64,000 nt of DNA. Origin: Pyrobaculum oguniense TE7 (GTDB lineage Archaea; Thermoproteota; Thermoprotei; Thermoproteales; Thermoproteaceae). Made by a program: the position numbers and the translations under genes. Where the stretch lies: the NCBI GenBank assembly GCA_000247545.1, contig CP003316.1, positions 653,233 through 717,232 of the forward strand. Reading direction: 5' to 3'. Position 1 is the first letter of the stretch, and each line of letters opens with the position of its first letter. Shown piece by piece: positions 1 through 8,072 of the stretch. Below the pieces are notes generated by a model. It saw only the letters and a list, made by a program, of their open reading frames with translations. It was not told the origin of the DNA and searched no databases.

Positions 1-123
1 TCCCCTAAGGCCTTCCTCGTACTGCGGCAATACCTCAATTACCGCGTCCACGGCCCTCTTGGCCTTAACTTCCTCGTCGGTGTACCAGTGCCTAACATAT
101 CCAATCGGCTCAAAGCAAGACAT
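1..123 (-). CDS. TrmO-like tRNA methyltransferase (UPF0066), 5' part only
   Basis: The minus strand opens with ATG at 121-123 and stays open for 41 codons to the window edge. The N-terminus shows FEPIGYV, then a TDEEV stretch and IEVLPQYEEGLRG. This is the signature start of the UPF0066/TrmO family, which uses S-adenosylmethionine to N6-methylate threonylcarbamoyladenosine-37 in tRNA. The gene is cut by the window edge, so the catalytic part cannot be judged. It shares a short divergent promoter region with the permease that starts at 161. The identification rests on about 40 residues only. Confidence 0.6.
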   Translation of the reverse strand, partial: MSCFEPIGYVRHWYTDEEVKAKRAVDAVIEVLPQYEEGLRG

Positions 124-160
124 AGACGCTCTTATATACCCTATATATAAAGATCCCCCC
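124..160. promoter_or_regulatory. Divergent promoter, trmO-like gene and permease
   Basis: The 37 bp between the two start codons hold two TATA-like runs: CTTATATA near 131-138 and CTATATATAAAG near 141-152. One lies about 25 bp above the minus-strand ATG and the other 10-20 bp above the plus-strand ATG at 161. Little or no 5' leader is possible on either mRNA. The assignment rests on spacing alone. Confidence 0.5.
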
Positions 161-1429
161 ATGTCGCCAGACGCCGTCTTGTCCCTACTGCTAATCGCCC
201 TCCTCGTCGGCGGCATGTTGGCCAGGCCGCTGTACCCCAAGCTACCCACGTGGTCTCTTATGTCCCTCGCCGCTTTTATAGCGGTGTTTTTTGGGCCCCT
301 GGGCGTAGACGACGTGCCGCGGATTGTAAACTTCGAGGTGCTGCTCTTCCTAATAGGCATGTTCTCCATAGTCGCCTTGGCCGAGTCAAGCGGGTTGTTG
401 GGCGCCTTCGCCTACTGGTTCGTCTCGCTACTCAGATCAAGGCTGTCCATATTTGTCGGGAGCTCGTTGCTCTTCGGCCTCCTCTCGGCCATAGCAGTAA
501 ACGACACAGTGGCCCTCATGGGCCCCCCTCTCGCCGCCGCAGTGGCTAGAGCCGCGGGTATTGAGTACAGGCACATGTTCCTCCTCCTGGCCTTCTCGCT
601 GACCATAGGCTCCGTGATGACGCCCATAGGCAACCCCCAGAACATGCTAATCGCAGTGGAGTCCGGCATGGCTACGCCGTTTATCACCTTCCTCCGCCAC
701 CTCGCCATCCCCACGCTGATAAACCTCGTGGCCACCCCCCTCCTCTTGTTTAAGCTATTCGGCATAAAGAACGAGAAAGTGCGCTACGTCGCTGTGGCGC
801 GGGAGCACATAAGGAACAGACGCGACGCCGCGGTGGCCGCGGTGGTGTTGTTAGGCACCGTAGCCGCAATACTGGCCAACGACCTCGCCGCGCTCACGGG
901 GCACCCCCACATCAAGAACATCGGCTTCATCCCCTTCGTCGCCGCCTCTCTGCTCTACTTCTTCGCCACCTCGCCCAGGGAGGTTCTGGCCAAGGTCGAA
1001 TGGGGCACAATCATCTTCTTTACCGCGATGTTTATTACAATGGCTACTATCTGGCAAGGAGGCGTGTTGCAACCCCTCATCTCCGCCTTGCTCCCCAGCT
1101 ACTCCGGCTCTGTCCTGGATCTTTTGGCCATCACGGCCTTGTCCATAGCGCTGAGCCAAGTTCTGAGCAACGTGCCTTTTGTTAGCTTGTTCTCCACGTA
1201 TCTCCACGAGCTGGAGGTCGCTGACCCCAAGGCTTGGGTCGCCCTCGCCATGGCCTCCACAATTGCCGGCAATCTCACCCTCCTAGGCGCCGCCTCAAAT
1301 ATCATAATCCTGGAGGTGCTCGAAACCAGGTTCGGCGCCACCATAACCTTCCTCCAATTCCTGAAATACGGCGCCTTAGTAACTGCCCTAAACCTCGCCG
1401 TCTACCTCCCGTTCCTTATACTTGCATGA
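161..1429 (+). CDS. ArsB/NhaD-type (SLC13-like) anion or Na+/H+ permease
   Basis: A 422-residue polytopic membrane protein with about 10-12 hydrophobic segments. The half-site motifs NDTVALMGPPL, near residue 115, and SNVPFVSLFS, near residue 340, are typical of the ion transporter superfamily that contains ArsB, NhaD and SLC13 carriers. The helix-breaking GNPQN and GAASNI loops fit paired re-entrant hairpins. I chose ATG at 161 rather than the upstream ATG at 59, because the latter lies above the TATA-like run at 141-152 and its extra 34 residues overlap the divergent trmO-like gene. The substrate (arsenite, dicarboxylate, sulfate or Na+/H+) cannot be read from sequence. No arsenic genes are adjacent. 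Confidence 0.75.
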   Translation: MSPDAVLSLLLIALLVGGMLARPLYPKLPTWSLMSLAAFIAVFFGPLGVDDVPRIVNFEVLLFLIGMFSIVALAESSGLLGAFAYWFVSLLRSRLSIFVGSSLLFGLLSAIAVNDTVALMGPPLAAAVARAAGIEYRHMFLLLAFSLTIGSVMTPIGNPQNMLIAVESGMATPFITFLRHLAIPTLINLVATPLLLFKLFGIKNEKVRYVAVAREHIRNRRDAAVAAVVLLGTVAAILANDLAALTGHPHIKNIGFIPFVAASLLYFFATSPREVLAKVEWGTIIFFTAMFITMATIWQGGVLQPLISALLPSYSGSVLDLLAITALSIALSQVLSNVPFVSLFSTYLHELEVADPKAWVALAMASTIAGNLTLLGAASNIIILEVLETRFGATITFLQFLKYGALVTALNLAVYLPFLILA

Positions 1430-1521
1430 CGCTCCCAACCCGGGAGAGAGACCCGCAACATAGGGGACGGCTCACATGAGGCGTTTGAAATTGTGGGTTT
1501 GCCCCTCCGGTTGATGAGAAG

Positions 1522-2229
1522 TCAGAGGTCTAGAAGCGCTTTTTTAACCTCGGCTAAGAAGGCCAATGCCTCCCTCACGTCCTTCTGCAACCTGCGCATG
1601 AAGGCGGTGCCCACGACTACGCCGTCTGCGCCGGCCCTCACCAGCTTCGCCGCCTTGGCCGGGCTGTCCACGGCGAATCCCGCCACGATGTAGACGTCGG
1701 GGGCCAGCTCCCTCATGATCTTCACGTTGCGCTCCACGTATACCGGTAGCTCTATGCCCGTGGCGGCGTATAGGCCGATGTAAATGAAATCAGGCTGGGA
1801 GGCGGCCAGTCTCTTCGCCAAGGCGTAGGGGAACTTGCTAGGGAGGAAGAACACGGGGGCAAGGCCATTCTCCCGCGTCAGCTTGAGGTAGATATCGAGC
1901 TCCTCGGGGAAGTCTATGAGCAAGTCCGGCAGTAGCACCCCCCTCGCCCCCAGCGAGGCGGCCCTCTCAAAAAGGTCTGCGGGTCGGCCGCGGGCATCTT
2001 CCCAATACCCCATAAGGTAGGTGGGGGCGCTCGGCTTATCCCAAACCGGCGCCGACACCTCTCTGTGGGCTTTTCTTATAAACGGGCCGTCGTATTTCGG
2101 GTTGGGGCTGGGGATCCCCAGCTCGAAGAAGTCCACCAACCCGTCCATCCCGGCCACGGCCTCTCTGTACGCCTTTTCGCTGGGCCAGCCGGCCAGCAAG
2201 TAGACCCCGAGGCCCGGCCTTCTGAGCAT
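1522..2229 (-). CDS. trpA: Tryptophan synthase alpha chain
   Basis: TrpA splits indole-3-glycerol phosphate into indole and glyceraldehyde-3-phosphate and passes indole to TrpB. The 235-residue TIM-barrel protein shows FELGIPSPNPKYDGP near residue 35, which carries the catalytic glutamate region, then VYIVAGFAVDSPAKA and GADGVVVGTAF for phosphate binding. It is at the short end of the family (usually about 250-268 aa), having lost parts of loops. It is the last gene of a compact minus-strand operon: its ATG at 2229 lies one base after the trpG stop at 2231. A T-rich stretch follows the stop codon. Confidence 0.93.
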   Translation of the reverse strand: MLRRPGLGVYLLAGWPSEKAYREAVAGMDGLVDFFELGIPSPNPKYDGPFIRKAHREVSAPVWDKPSAPTYLMGYWEDARGRPADLFERAASLGARGVLLPDLLIDFPEELDIYLKLTRENGLAPVFFLPSKFPYALAKRLAASQPDFIYIGLYAATGIELPVYVERNVKIMRELAPDVYIVAGFAVDSPAKAAKLVRAGADGVVVGTAFMRRLQKDVREALAFLAEVKKALLDL

Positions 2230-2230
2230 G

Positions 2231-2809
2231 CTACGCCAAGTCGACGAAGTTTTTAATTATCCTGAGTCCGTGGGGCGTGCCGATGGACTCCGGGTGGAAC
2301 TGGACGCCGAAGGTGGGGTGCTCCACGTGCCTAACCCCCATTATCTCCCCGTCGTCTAGCGAGACGGCCTCCACCTTCAGCACTGGGGGTAGCTCATCTA
2401 TTACCAGGCTGTGGTACCTCATCGCCTTGAAGACCTCGGGAACCCCCGCGTAGAGGACGCCGCCGCTGTGCCTCACGTCGCTGACCTTGCCGTGTTTTAT
2501 CGTCCGCGCCCTTCTCACCTTTGCGCCGAAGACTACGCCAATTACTTGGTGGCCCATGCAGACGCCCAGGATGGGGACCCGGCCCGAGAACTCCCTCACG
2601 ATGTCGGGCGACGCCCCGACGTCCCTTGGGTTCTCCGGGTGGCCAGGCCCAGGCGATATGATGATCCGGTCGGGTCTCAGTCTCTCCACCAGCTTCACCG
2701 TCACCTCGTCGTTCCTAAGCACAACGGGCCGGCTGCCCGCCTCCGCCACGTAGTGGGCGATGTTGTACACGAAGGAGTCGTAGTTGTCTACTATCAGCGT
2801 CAGGTCCAT
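2231..2809 (-). CDS. trpG: Anthranilate synthase component II (glutamine amidotransferase)
   Basis: A class I glutamine amidotransferase of 192 residues that supplies ammonia to TrpE for anthranilate synthesis. The family motifs are in place: DNYDSFVYN at 8-16, the oxyanion strand ISPGPGHP near 51-58, the nucleophile Cys84 in GVCMGHQ, and GVQFHPES near 168-175 with the catalytic His and Glu. The start overlaps the 3' end of trpE by 10 bp and trpA follows after one base, so translational coupling in the operon trpD-trpE-trpG-trpA is likely. PabA function with the same neighbour cannot be excluded, but the trp context argues for TrpG. Confidence 0.93.
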   Translation of the reverse strand: MDLTLIVDNYDSFVYNIAHYVAEAGSRPVVLRNDEVTVKLVERLRPDRIIISPGPGHPENPRDVGASPDIVREFSGRVPILGVCMGHQVIGVVFGAKVRRARTIKHGKVSDVRHSGGVLYAGVPEVFKAMRYHSLVIDELPPVLKVEAVSLDDGEIMGVRHVEHPTFGVQFHPESIGTPHGLRIIKNFVDLA

Positions 2810-4068
2810 AGCCCCAGCGCCTCTCTAAGGGCTTTAAGCTTAGCCTCGGTTTCCCTAAACTCCCTCTCCGGCGTGGAGTCATATACCACCCCCGCCCCCG
2901 CCTGTATCCTCAGCACTCCCCCCTTCACGATGGCCGTCCTGATAACTATGGCGAACTCGGACAGTGCCGGGGAGAGGAACCCCAACGAGCCGGCGTAGTA
3001 ACCCCTCGGCTCGTCCTCCAGCTCGGCGATTATCTCCATGGCCCTCACCTTTGGCGCCCCCGACACAGTGCCGGCGGGGTGCGTGGCGAAGAGGGCGTCT
3101 GCCGGCGTGTACTTCTTCTCCAAGACGCACGAGACCCTCGACACGATGTGTTGCACCCTGCTGTACTTCTCCACAGCGAACAGCTCATCCACCTTCACAG
3201 TCCCCGGCCGGCAGACTCTGCCCAAGTCGTTGCGAGCCAGGTCAACAAGCATGTAGTGCTCCGCCCGCTCCTTCTCGTCTGCTAGCATCTCCTCCTCCAG
3301 CGCCAAGTCCTCCTCCTCGGTGGCCCCCCTCGGCCTAGTTCCGGCAATTGGGTGCGTCTCCGCCCTGTCCCCCTGGACTTTTACCAGCAACTCCGGCGAG
3401 GTTCCCAGCAGTTGGAAGTCCCTCCACTTGACGAAGAACATATACGGCGACGGGTTGACAGACGCCAGCGAGGCGTATAGGGCAAACACGTCTCCAGACA
3501 CGGCGAAGTCCACGTGGCGCGAGAGCACCACCTGGAAGATCTCCCCCTCCTCTATCCTCCTCTTCGCCTCAGCCACCCACCTCTTAAACGAAGAGGCGTC
3601 TGTCTCGGCGATTGGCCCCCTCACCATCGGCGACTCCAGCGACGCGGCCCCGCCGTTTGGCAACTCCCCGTAGACGTAAGCCCGGCCCAGCAACTTGTCG
3701 TACAGCGCCCAGCCCCTGGGCTTTACGAAGAAGGCGACAGGCGACGACTTGTCCAACTTGCCATACCTAAGCAACACAGGCTCAAGGTAGGCAACCGCGT
3801 CGTAGGCAACGGCGCCTATGGCCACCTCGCCGCCGAATGGGGTGGGGCCCCTCTTCAACCTCTTGTAGGCGCTATCCACTACTTGGTAGACGTCGGCCCC
3901 CCACGACACGTACTCCTCCTCCACCCCCCAAGCCACTAGGGTGAAGCGGCTACGCTCGGCGTAGCCCACACCCGACTCAAGCAACGCCACGAAGTCCTCG
4001 CCTCGGGCGTATAAGGACTTCGCCAAGGCCCTGGGCTCCGGTAGCTTGGAGAGGGGGATCTTCCTCAT
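2800..4068 (-). CDS. trpE: Anthranilate synthase component I
   Basis: A chorismate-utilising enzyme of 422 residues, somewhat shorter than bacterial TrpE (about 450-520). Visible motifs are IFQVVLSR in the N-proximal half of the catalytic domain, PIAGTRPRG near residue 250, the conserved DLARNDLGRV, and ATHPAGTVSGAPKVRAMEII with the chorismate- and Mg-binding residues. The C-terminal strand IQAGAGVVYDS is also present. With TrpG it converts chorismate and glutamine to anthranilate. It overlaps trpD by 4 bp at its start and trpG by 10 bp at its end. The feedback-inhibition site of TrpE is in the N-terminal region and cannot be assigned with confidence here. Confidence 0.94.
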   Translation of the reverse strand: MRKIPLSKLPEPRALAKSLYARGEDFVALLESGVGYAERSRFTLVAWGVEEEYVSWGADVYQVVDSAYKRLKRGPTPFGGEVAIGAVAYDAVAYLEPVLLRYGKLDKSSPVAFFVKPRGWALYDKLLGRAYVYGELPNGGAASLESPMVRGPIAETDASSFKRWVAEAKRRIEEGEIFQVVLSRHVDFAVSGDVFALYASLASVNPSPYMFFVKWRDFQLLGTSPELLVKVQGDRAETHPIAGTRPRGATEEEDLALEEEMLADEKERAEHYMLVDLARNDLGRVCRPGTVKVDELFAVEKYSRVQHIVSRVSCVLEKKYTPADALFATHPAGTVSGAPKVRAMEIIAELEDEPRGYYAGSLGFLSPALSEFAIVIRTAIVKGGVLRIQAGAGVVYDSTPEREFRETEAKLKALREALGLWT

Positions 4069-5066
4069 GTCCGAGACGCCTCCACCGCCTCTACCAGCTT
4101 CCGATACGCTACTCCCTCTTGTATCGCCCTCATGGCAAGCTCAAAGCCATCTCTCGGATCTCCAACCACTCCTGCTACGTAGAGGGCAAAGGCGGCGTTT
4201 AGGGCAATGGCCACGGAGGCCTCCCTCAGCTCTCCCCGAAGCCCAGCCAAGGCCTTAGCCACCGCCTCTTCCCTGTTAGAGGCACGCGGTATGGGGACGC
4301 GGGGGGCGCCTAAATCCTCCGGCGCTATTTGGTACCTCTCCAACGACCCCCTCTTCACCTCGTACACCGTCGTCGCCCCCTCACTGGACACCTCGTCTAC
4401 TCCAGAGCCGTGGACAACCACCGCGTGTTCAAAACCCAGCTCAGCCGCGGCGGCCGCCACCACTTCGAGAAGCCTCTCCTCGGCAACGCCGATGAGTTGC
4501 CTCTTCACCAGCCCCGGGTTGGCCAAGGGGCCGACGATGTTGAAAATAGTTCGGAACGGCAGGGCGCGGCGCACAGGCGCCACTTTGGCGAAGGCCGGGT
4601 GGTATCTAGGCGCGAAGACGAAGGCGAAGCCCACCTTCTCCACAAGCTCAGCCGCCTTTTCAGGCCCTACTTCTAAGTTGTAGCCAACCGCCTCCATAAA
4701 GTCAGCGCTACCGAAGAGGCCTGAGGCTGACCTATTCCCGTGTTTCAGCACCTTAGCCCCAGCCGCGGCGGCGACGATGGCCGCCGCCGTCGAGAGGTTT
4801 ATGGTACCGGCGCCGTCCCCGCCAGTCCCCGCCGTATCCACCGCCTCTACGCGGAGGGGCACCCTAACCGCGAACTCCCTAGCCATCTTCACAAACCCAG
4901 CCACCTCCTCCGGCGATTCACCCCGCACCCTCATAGCAGTGAGGGAAGCCGCCACCTCGACGTCGCTAAGGGAACCTGAGAGGATCCCCCTCCCGAGGAG
5001 GTAAGCCTCGTCGGCCGTAAGCCTAAGGCCGTTGCCGAGCTTTCTCAATAGGGCTTTTAGATCCAC
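4065..5066 (-). CDS. trpD: Anthranilate phosphoribosyltransferase
   Basis: TrpD transfers phosphoribose from PRPP to anthranilate. The 333-residue protein has the glycine-rich PRPP loop DTAGTGGDGAGTINLS (about residues 77-92), the KHGNRSASG anthranilate/PRPP segment, and FNIVGPLANPG near residue 175. The start is GTG at 5064-5066, about 33 bp below the TATA element that overlaps the trpB2 stop. It is the first gene of the four-gene unit trpD-trpE-trpG-trpA, whose genes overlap or are one base apart. Confidence 0.94.
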   Translation of the reverse strand: MDLKALLRKLGNGLRLTADEAYLLGRGILSGSLSDVEVAASLTAMRVRGESPEEVAGFVKMAREFAVRVPLRVEAVDTAGTGGDGAGTINLSTAAAIVAAAAGAKVLKHGNRSASGLFGSADFMEAVGYNLEVGPEKAAELVEKVGFAFVFAPRYHPAFAKVAPVRRALPFRTIFNIVGPLANPGLVKRQLIGVAEERLLEVVAAAAAELGFEHAVVVHGSGVDEVSSEGATTVYEVKRGSLERYQIAPEDLGAPRVPIPRASNREEAVAKALAGLRGELREASVAIALNAAFALYVAGVVGDPRDGFELAMRAIQEGVAYRKLVEAVEASRT

Positions 5067-5092
5067 CCCGAATGCATAGAAACCTGAACAGC

Positions 5093-5106
5093 CCTATATA
5101 TAAATA
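5093..5106 (-). promoter_or_regulatory. TATA element of the trpDEGA operon
   Basis: On the minus strand an A/T-rich TTTATATATAG-type box sits between the trpB2 stop (5107) and the trpD GTG (5066). Its centre is about 33 bp above the start codon, which predicts a 5' leader of only about 6 nt. It implies that trpDEGA can be transcribed apart from trpB2. No attenuator-like hairpin is seen in this short gap. Confidence 0.55.
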
Positions 5107-6336
5107 TTACAAGAACTTCTCGTAGGCGTCGGAGTCGAGGAGGCCGTGGCCGGAGAGGTTGAACGCTATTACCGAGCCGCGTGGGAGCTTTTTTGCGAGG
5201 TCTAGCACTGCCCTTATCGCGTGTGCCGACTCCGGCGCCGGTACAATGCCCTCCGTCCTCGCGAAGAGCACCGCGGCTTTCATGACCTCCTCCTGGGGGT
5301 AGGAGAGCGGCTCCACTATCCCCAATTTCCGAAGCAAGGAGAGGGACGGCGCGGCGCCGTGGTACCGGAGGCCGGCCGCGTGGACGGGCGGCGGGACGTA
5401 GTCGTGGCCTAGGGTGTACATCTTGATCATGGGGAGGACCCCCACGGCGTCTGGGAAGTCGTATTTGTACTCCCCCTTTGTGAGCTTGGGGGCGGCTTCC
5501 GCCTCAACTGCGACGAACCTCGTCTTGTCGAAGCCCTCGCCCCTCAGCTTCATCCCGATCATGGGGTAGGTAAAGCCGGCGAAGTTCGACCCCCCGCCGA
5601 CGCAGGCCACGGCGGCGTCCGGCTCCTCCGGCAGTTGCCTAACCGCCTCTAGTCCTATGACGGTCTGGTGCATGAGCACGAACTCCAAGACGCTGCCCGG
5701 GAGGTAGCGCCTCTTCTCGCCGGATAGGACGTACTCCACCGCCTCCGATATTGCGATCCCCAGCGAGCCTGGGTGGTCCGGCCGGTAGTGCCTCCTCCCC
5801 GCCTCCGTCACTTCGCTGGGGCTGGGGTACACCGTCGCGCCGTAAGTCCTCATAAAGGTCAGCCTCTGCCTCTTTGAGTTGTAGGAGGAGCGGGTCATAA
5901 ACACCACGGCTCTTAGGCCGAAGAGAGCTGCCGCGAGGGAGACAGCCATGCCCCACTGCCCCGCCCCCGTCTCGGTGGCCACTTCCACCGCTCCGTCGGC
6001 CTTGGCGTAGTAGGCCTGTGCCAGGGCTGTGTTGAGCTTGTGGCTACCCACTGGGAGCACCCCCTCGTACTTGTAGTATATCCTCACCCCCGTGCCCAGA
6101 GCCCTCTCCAGCCCCTCGGCGCGGAGGAGGGGCGTCGGCCTACCAACACGCCGGTACGCGTCTCTAACCTCTTCTGGAATAGAAATCCAGCGCTCCGCAG
6201 AAAATTCTTGGTCTATAAGCGCGGATGGGAGTATTCTCGTAAGCAGGCCGATTCTACTCTCGCCCTCGTCTGGGTCTTTGGGGGGAGCCAAGACAGCGGG
6301 GAGGTCAGCGGCGATGTTGTACCACCTGTCTACCAC
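5107..6336 (-). CDS. trpB2: Tryptophan synthase beta chain, TrpB2 type
   Basis: A PLP enzyme of 409 residues that condenses indole or indole-derived substrate with serine. It belongs to the TrpB2 class rather than TrpB1: the Schiff-base lysine (K100) sits in LPVGSHKLNTA, the N-terminus is long (WYNIAADLP...), and VGGGSNFAGF near 233 and ETGAGQWG near 121-128 follow. TrpB2 proteins interact weakly or not at all with classic TrpA, and some prefer O-phosphoserine; which applies here cannot be told. The start is GTG at 6336; a nearby ATG is out of frame. No TrpB1 gene is seen, so this is probably the working beta chain. A degraded second trpB2 lies at 46183-46846. Confidence 0.9.
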   Translation of the reverse strand: MVDRWYNIAADLPAVLAPPKDPDEGESRIGLLTRILPSALIDQEFSAERWISIPEEVRDAYRRVGRPTPLLRAEGLERALGTGVRIYYKYEGVLPVGSHKLNTALAQAYYAKADGAVEVATETGAGQWGMAVSLAAALFGLRAVVFMTRSSYNSKRQRLTFMRTYGATVYPSPSEVTEAGRRHYRPDHPGSLGIAISEAVEYVLSGEKRRYLPGSVLEFVLMHQTVIGLEAVRQLPEEPDAAVACVGGGSNFAGFTYPMIGMKLRGEGFDKTRFVAVEAEAAPKLTKGEYKYDFPDAVGVLPMIKMYTLGHDYVPPPVHAAGLRYHGAAPSLSLLRKLGIVEPLSYPQEEVMKAAVLFARTEGIVPAPESAHAIRAVLDLAKKLPRGSVIAFNLSGHGLLDSDAYEKFL

Positions 6337-6363
6337 CCCGAAGCCATAGAAAAGGGAAACCTA

Positions 6364-6377
6364 CCCATTATAAAAAA
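6364..6377 (-). promoter_or_regulatory. TATA element of trpB2
   Basis: The minus strand carries an A/T-rich run reading TTTTTTATAATG about 30 bp above the GTG start of trpB2. This spacing fits a leaderless or nearly leaderless transcript and supports the GTG start. Confidence 0.5.
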
Positions 6378-6494
6378 TTTCCCACCGCAAAATCGGCTGG
6401 CCCAGCTAGTGCCTCGCCGCTCGTTGATGTGTGTAGAGTCTGCGCTGGGCCTGCGCTGCGTGGGTTGAGGTTGAAAAAGACCGAGTTTTATCCC

Positions 6495-6992
6495 CTATTC
6501 TTTTCTCTGTGCTAAGAGGTTGTCCAACGTAAGGAGAGCCGCCGGCGAGTCCTTTGCCAGCTTCACCTTAGCCAAAAGCTCAGCCGCCAACTTCTCCTCC
6601 TCTACCTGCTCGTCAACGAACCACTTGAGAAAAGACTCCGTGGCTTTGTCCCCCTTTGCCTTGGCCAAATCCACCAGTTCCCAAATCCTCTTGGTGTTCT
6701 CGACCTCTGCGTTGTAGAAATCCTCCACTGCTTCCAACACGCTACCCCAGCCAGACTTGGGCTTGGGGATGTCGTACAGCTCTACTTTCCACCCCCTCTC
6801 CACGAGGTGGTTGTAAAACCTCAGGGCGTGTTTAAGCTCTTCATTAGCTTGCACTTTGAAGAAGTGCGCAAACCCTCCTAGGCTCAGCCCGTCGAAATAC
6901 GCCGCCATGGAGAGGTAGAGGTAGGCATTTCGAAGCTCGTAGTTCAACTGCCTGTTGAGAGCCTCGACAAGTTCCTTATCGCTCCTCGACAT
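6495..6992 (-). CDS. ftn: Ferritin (internal start with its own promoter)
   Basis: From ATG at 6990-6992 the same frame encodes a full-length non-haem ferritin of 165 residues, which oxidises and stores iron in a protein shell. Ferroxidase ligands are visible: E in LNYELRNAYLY (about residue 19), EELKHA (about 51-55), an ENTKRIW helix, and VDEQVEEEK near 126-133. The length is that of an ordinary prokaryotic ferritin. On the minus strand a TATAAAAG box at 7013-7020 lies 21-28 bp above the ATG, the canonical distance for a leaderless archaeal mRNA. I infer that ferritin is made from this promoter even though no stop separates it from the upstream frame. Confidence 0.85.
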   Translation of the reverse strand: MSRSDKELVEALNRQLNYELRNAYLYLSMAAYFDGLSLGGFAHFFKVQANEELKHALRFYNHLVERGWKVELYDIPKPKSGWGSVLEAVEDFYNAEVENTKRIWELVDLAKAKGDKATESFLKWFVDEQVEEEKLAAELLAKVKLAKDSPAALLTLDNLLAQRKE

Positions 6993-7928
6993 TATCTCAT
7001 AAGGGGAATGGGCTTTTATACGTTGCCCCGGATGTGTCCTCCCGCTAAAAAGCTCGCCAAGCGGAGGCAGACGCCCAGATGCCTCAACAATGTCGCGGAC
7101 AGGTGACAGCGGAACTTCAAGTCTTTCAGCCGCCGAGATTAGCTCCCCGCAAACCCTCCGCTCCACCTCTCTCCTCACCTCATCCACAGCCGTGGGGTCG
7201 TACATCCGCTCCTTTAGATCCTCCCTGCCAATGACATCGCAGAACCTCCTCCAGAACTTCTCCTCCACCGCCCCCAGCGCCACCAATCCGCTGGCGCATC
7301 TATACACATTGTAGAAGGGGTATCTACCGTCTAGGGGGAGAGCCCCGAGATCTCTCAACGCGGCGAAGTTGAGCAGGTTGAGCATATACGCCACGTTCTC
7401 CATGGGTATCTCCACATAGCCGCGGCGCCCCGCGGCCACCGCCGCCGCGACGGCGAAGGCGGCCATGAGCCCGCTCGCCACGTCGACGCACTGCGGGATC
7501 GTGGGCTTTTCAGCGATTAGGCCGGCCAACCCAGCGAAGTTTATGTCGTGTCCAGGTAGGTCTACCTCCCTATACCCCACCAAGGCTATGTAGAAGACGT
7601 CGGAGTTGACTTCTTTCACCGCCTCATAGGAGATTCCCAGCCGCTCCGCCGTGCCCCTCCTAAAACTCGTCAACACAGCCCTAGCCGCCTTGGCCAAGTC
7701 CAGAACTCTGCCTCGATCCTCAGCTAGGCGGAGGTCGAGATATACCACTTCCTTCCCCTCGTTGAGCCTCTGGTAAAGCGTGGGGCTCAGCCTCCTTAAG
7801 GGGTCGCCGCCGGGCGGCTCCACCTTTACCACCCTGAACCCCCACTCCTTGAGCAACCTCCCAGCGAGGGGGCCCGGGTAGAGCTGCGCAATTTCTAAAA
7901 CAACCGCCACTGTGTGTACACCTCGCAT
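6495..7928 (-). CDS. Family III CoA-transferase reading frame continuous with ferritin
   Basis: One open frame of 477 codons. Residues 1 to about 312 are a CaiB/BaiF family III CoA-transferase (YPGPLAGRLLKEWG, then VVKVEPPGGDP, YLDLR and a GHDINFAGLAGL segment). This is shorter than the usual ~400 aa and the expected family C-terminus is missing. Without any stop codon the frame then runs into a complete 165-residue ferritin (6495-6992). Bifunctional proteins of this kind are not known to me. The ferritin part has its own TATA box, so a separate product is likely. A TATA box directly above ATG 7928 suggests the CoA-transferase may really start at GTG 7910. The substrate is unknown. Confidence 0.7.
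   Translation of the reverse strand: MRGVHTVAVVLEIAQLYPGPLAGRLLKEWGFRVVKVEPPGGDPLRRLSPTLYQRLNEGKEVVYLDLRLAEDRGRVLDLAKAARAVLTSFRRGTAERLGISYEAVKEVNSDVFYIALVGYREVDLPGHDINFAGLAGLIAEKPTIPQCVDVASGLMAAFAVAAAVAAGRRGYVEIPMENVAYMLNLLNFAALRDLGALPLDGRYPFYNVYRCASGLVALGAVEEKFWRRFCDVIGREDLKERMYDPTAVDEVRREVERRVCGELISAAERLEVPLSPVRDIVEASGRLPPLGELFSGRTHPGQRIKAHSPYEIMSRSDKELVEALNRQLNYELRNAYLYLSMAAYFDGLSLGGFAHFFKVQANEELKHALRFYNHLVERGWKVELYDIPKPKSGWGSVLEAVEDFYNAEVENTKRIWELVDLAKAKGDKATESFLKWFVDEQVEEEKLAAELLAKVKLAKDSPAALLTLDNLLAQRKE
7013..7020 (-). promoter_or_regulatory. Internal TATA box of the ferritin gene
   Basis: TATAAAAG on the minus strand lies inside the last codons of the CoA-transferase-like frame and 21-28 bp above the ferritin ATG. 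Its position is the main evidence that ferritin has an independent transcript. Confidence 0.6.
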
Positions 7929-8072
7929 TTATAAAAATATGTAGAGCCCAGCCGACGTTATATAGCGACGAAGCGGACAACGCGAGGAACACGCACCCCG
8001 CCTTCGTTCCGCGTAGTTCCGCACGTAGTTTCTAGGGAAGTCTATAAACCCTCCCCCAAGTATCTCAGATAC

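Noticed and set aside
2411-2998. 195-codon plus-strand frame over trpG and trpE
   Set aside because: Long antisense frames are common in this GC-rich codon usage; trpG and trpE are unmistakable on the minus strand.
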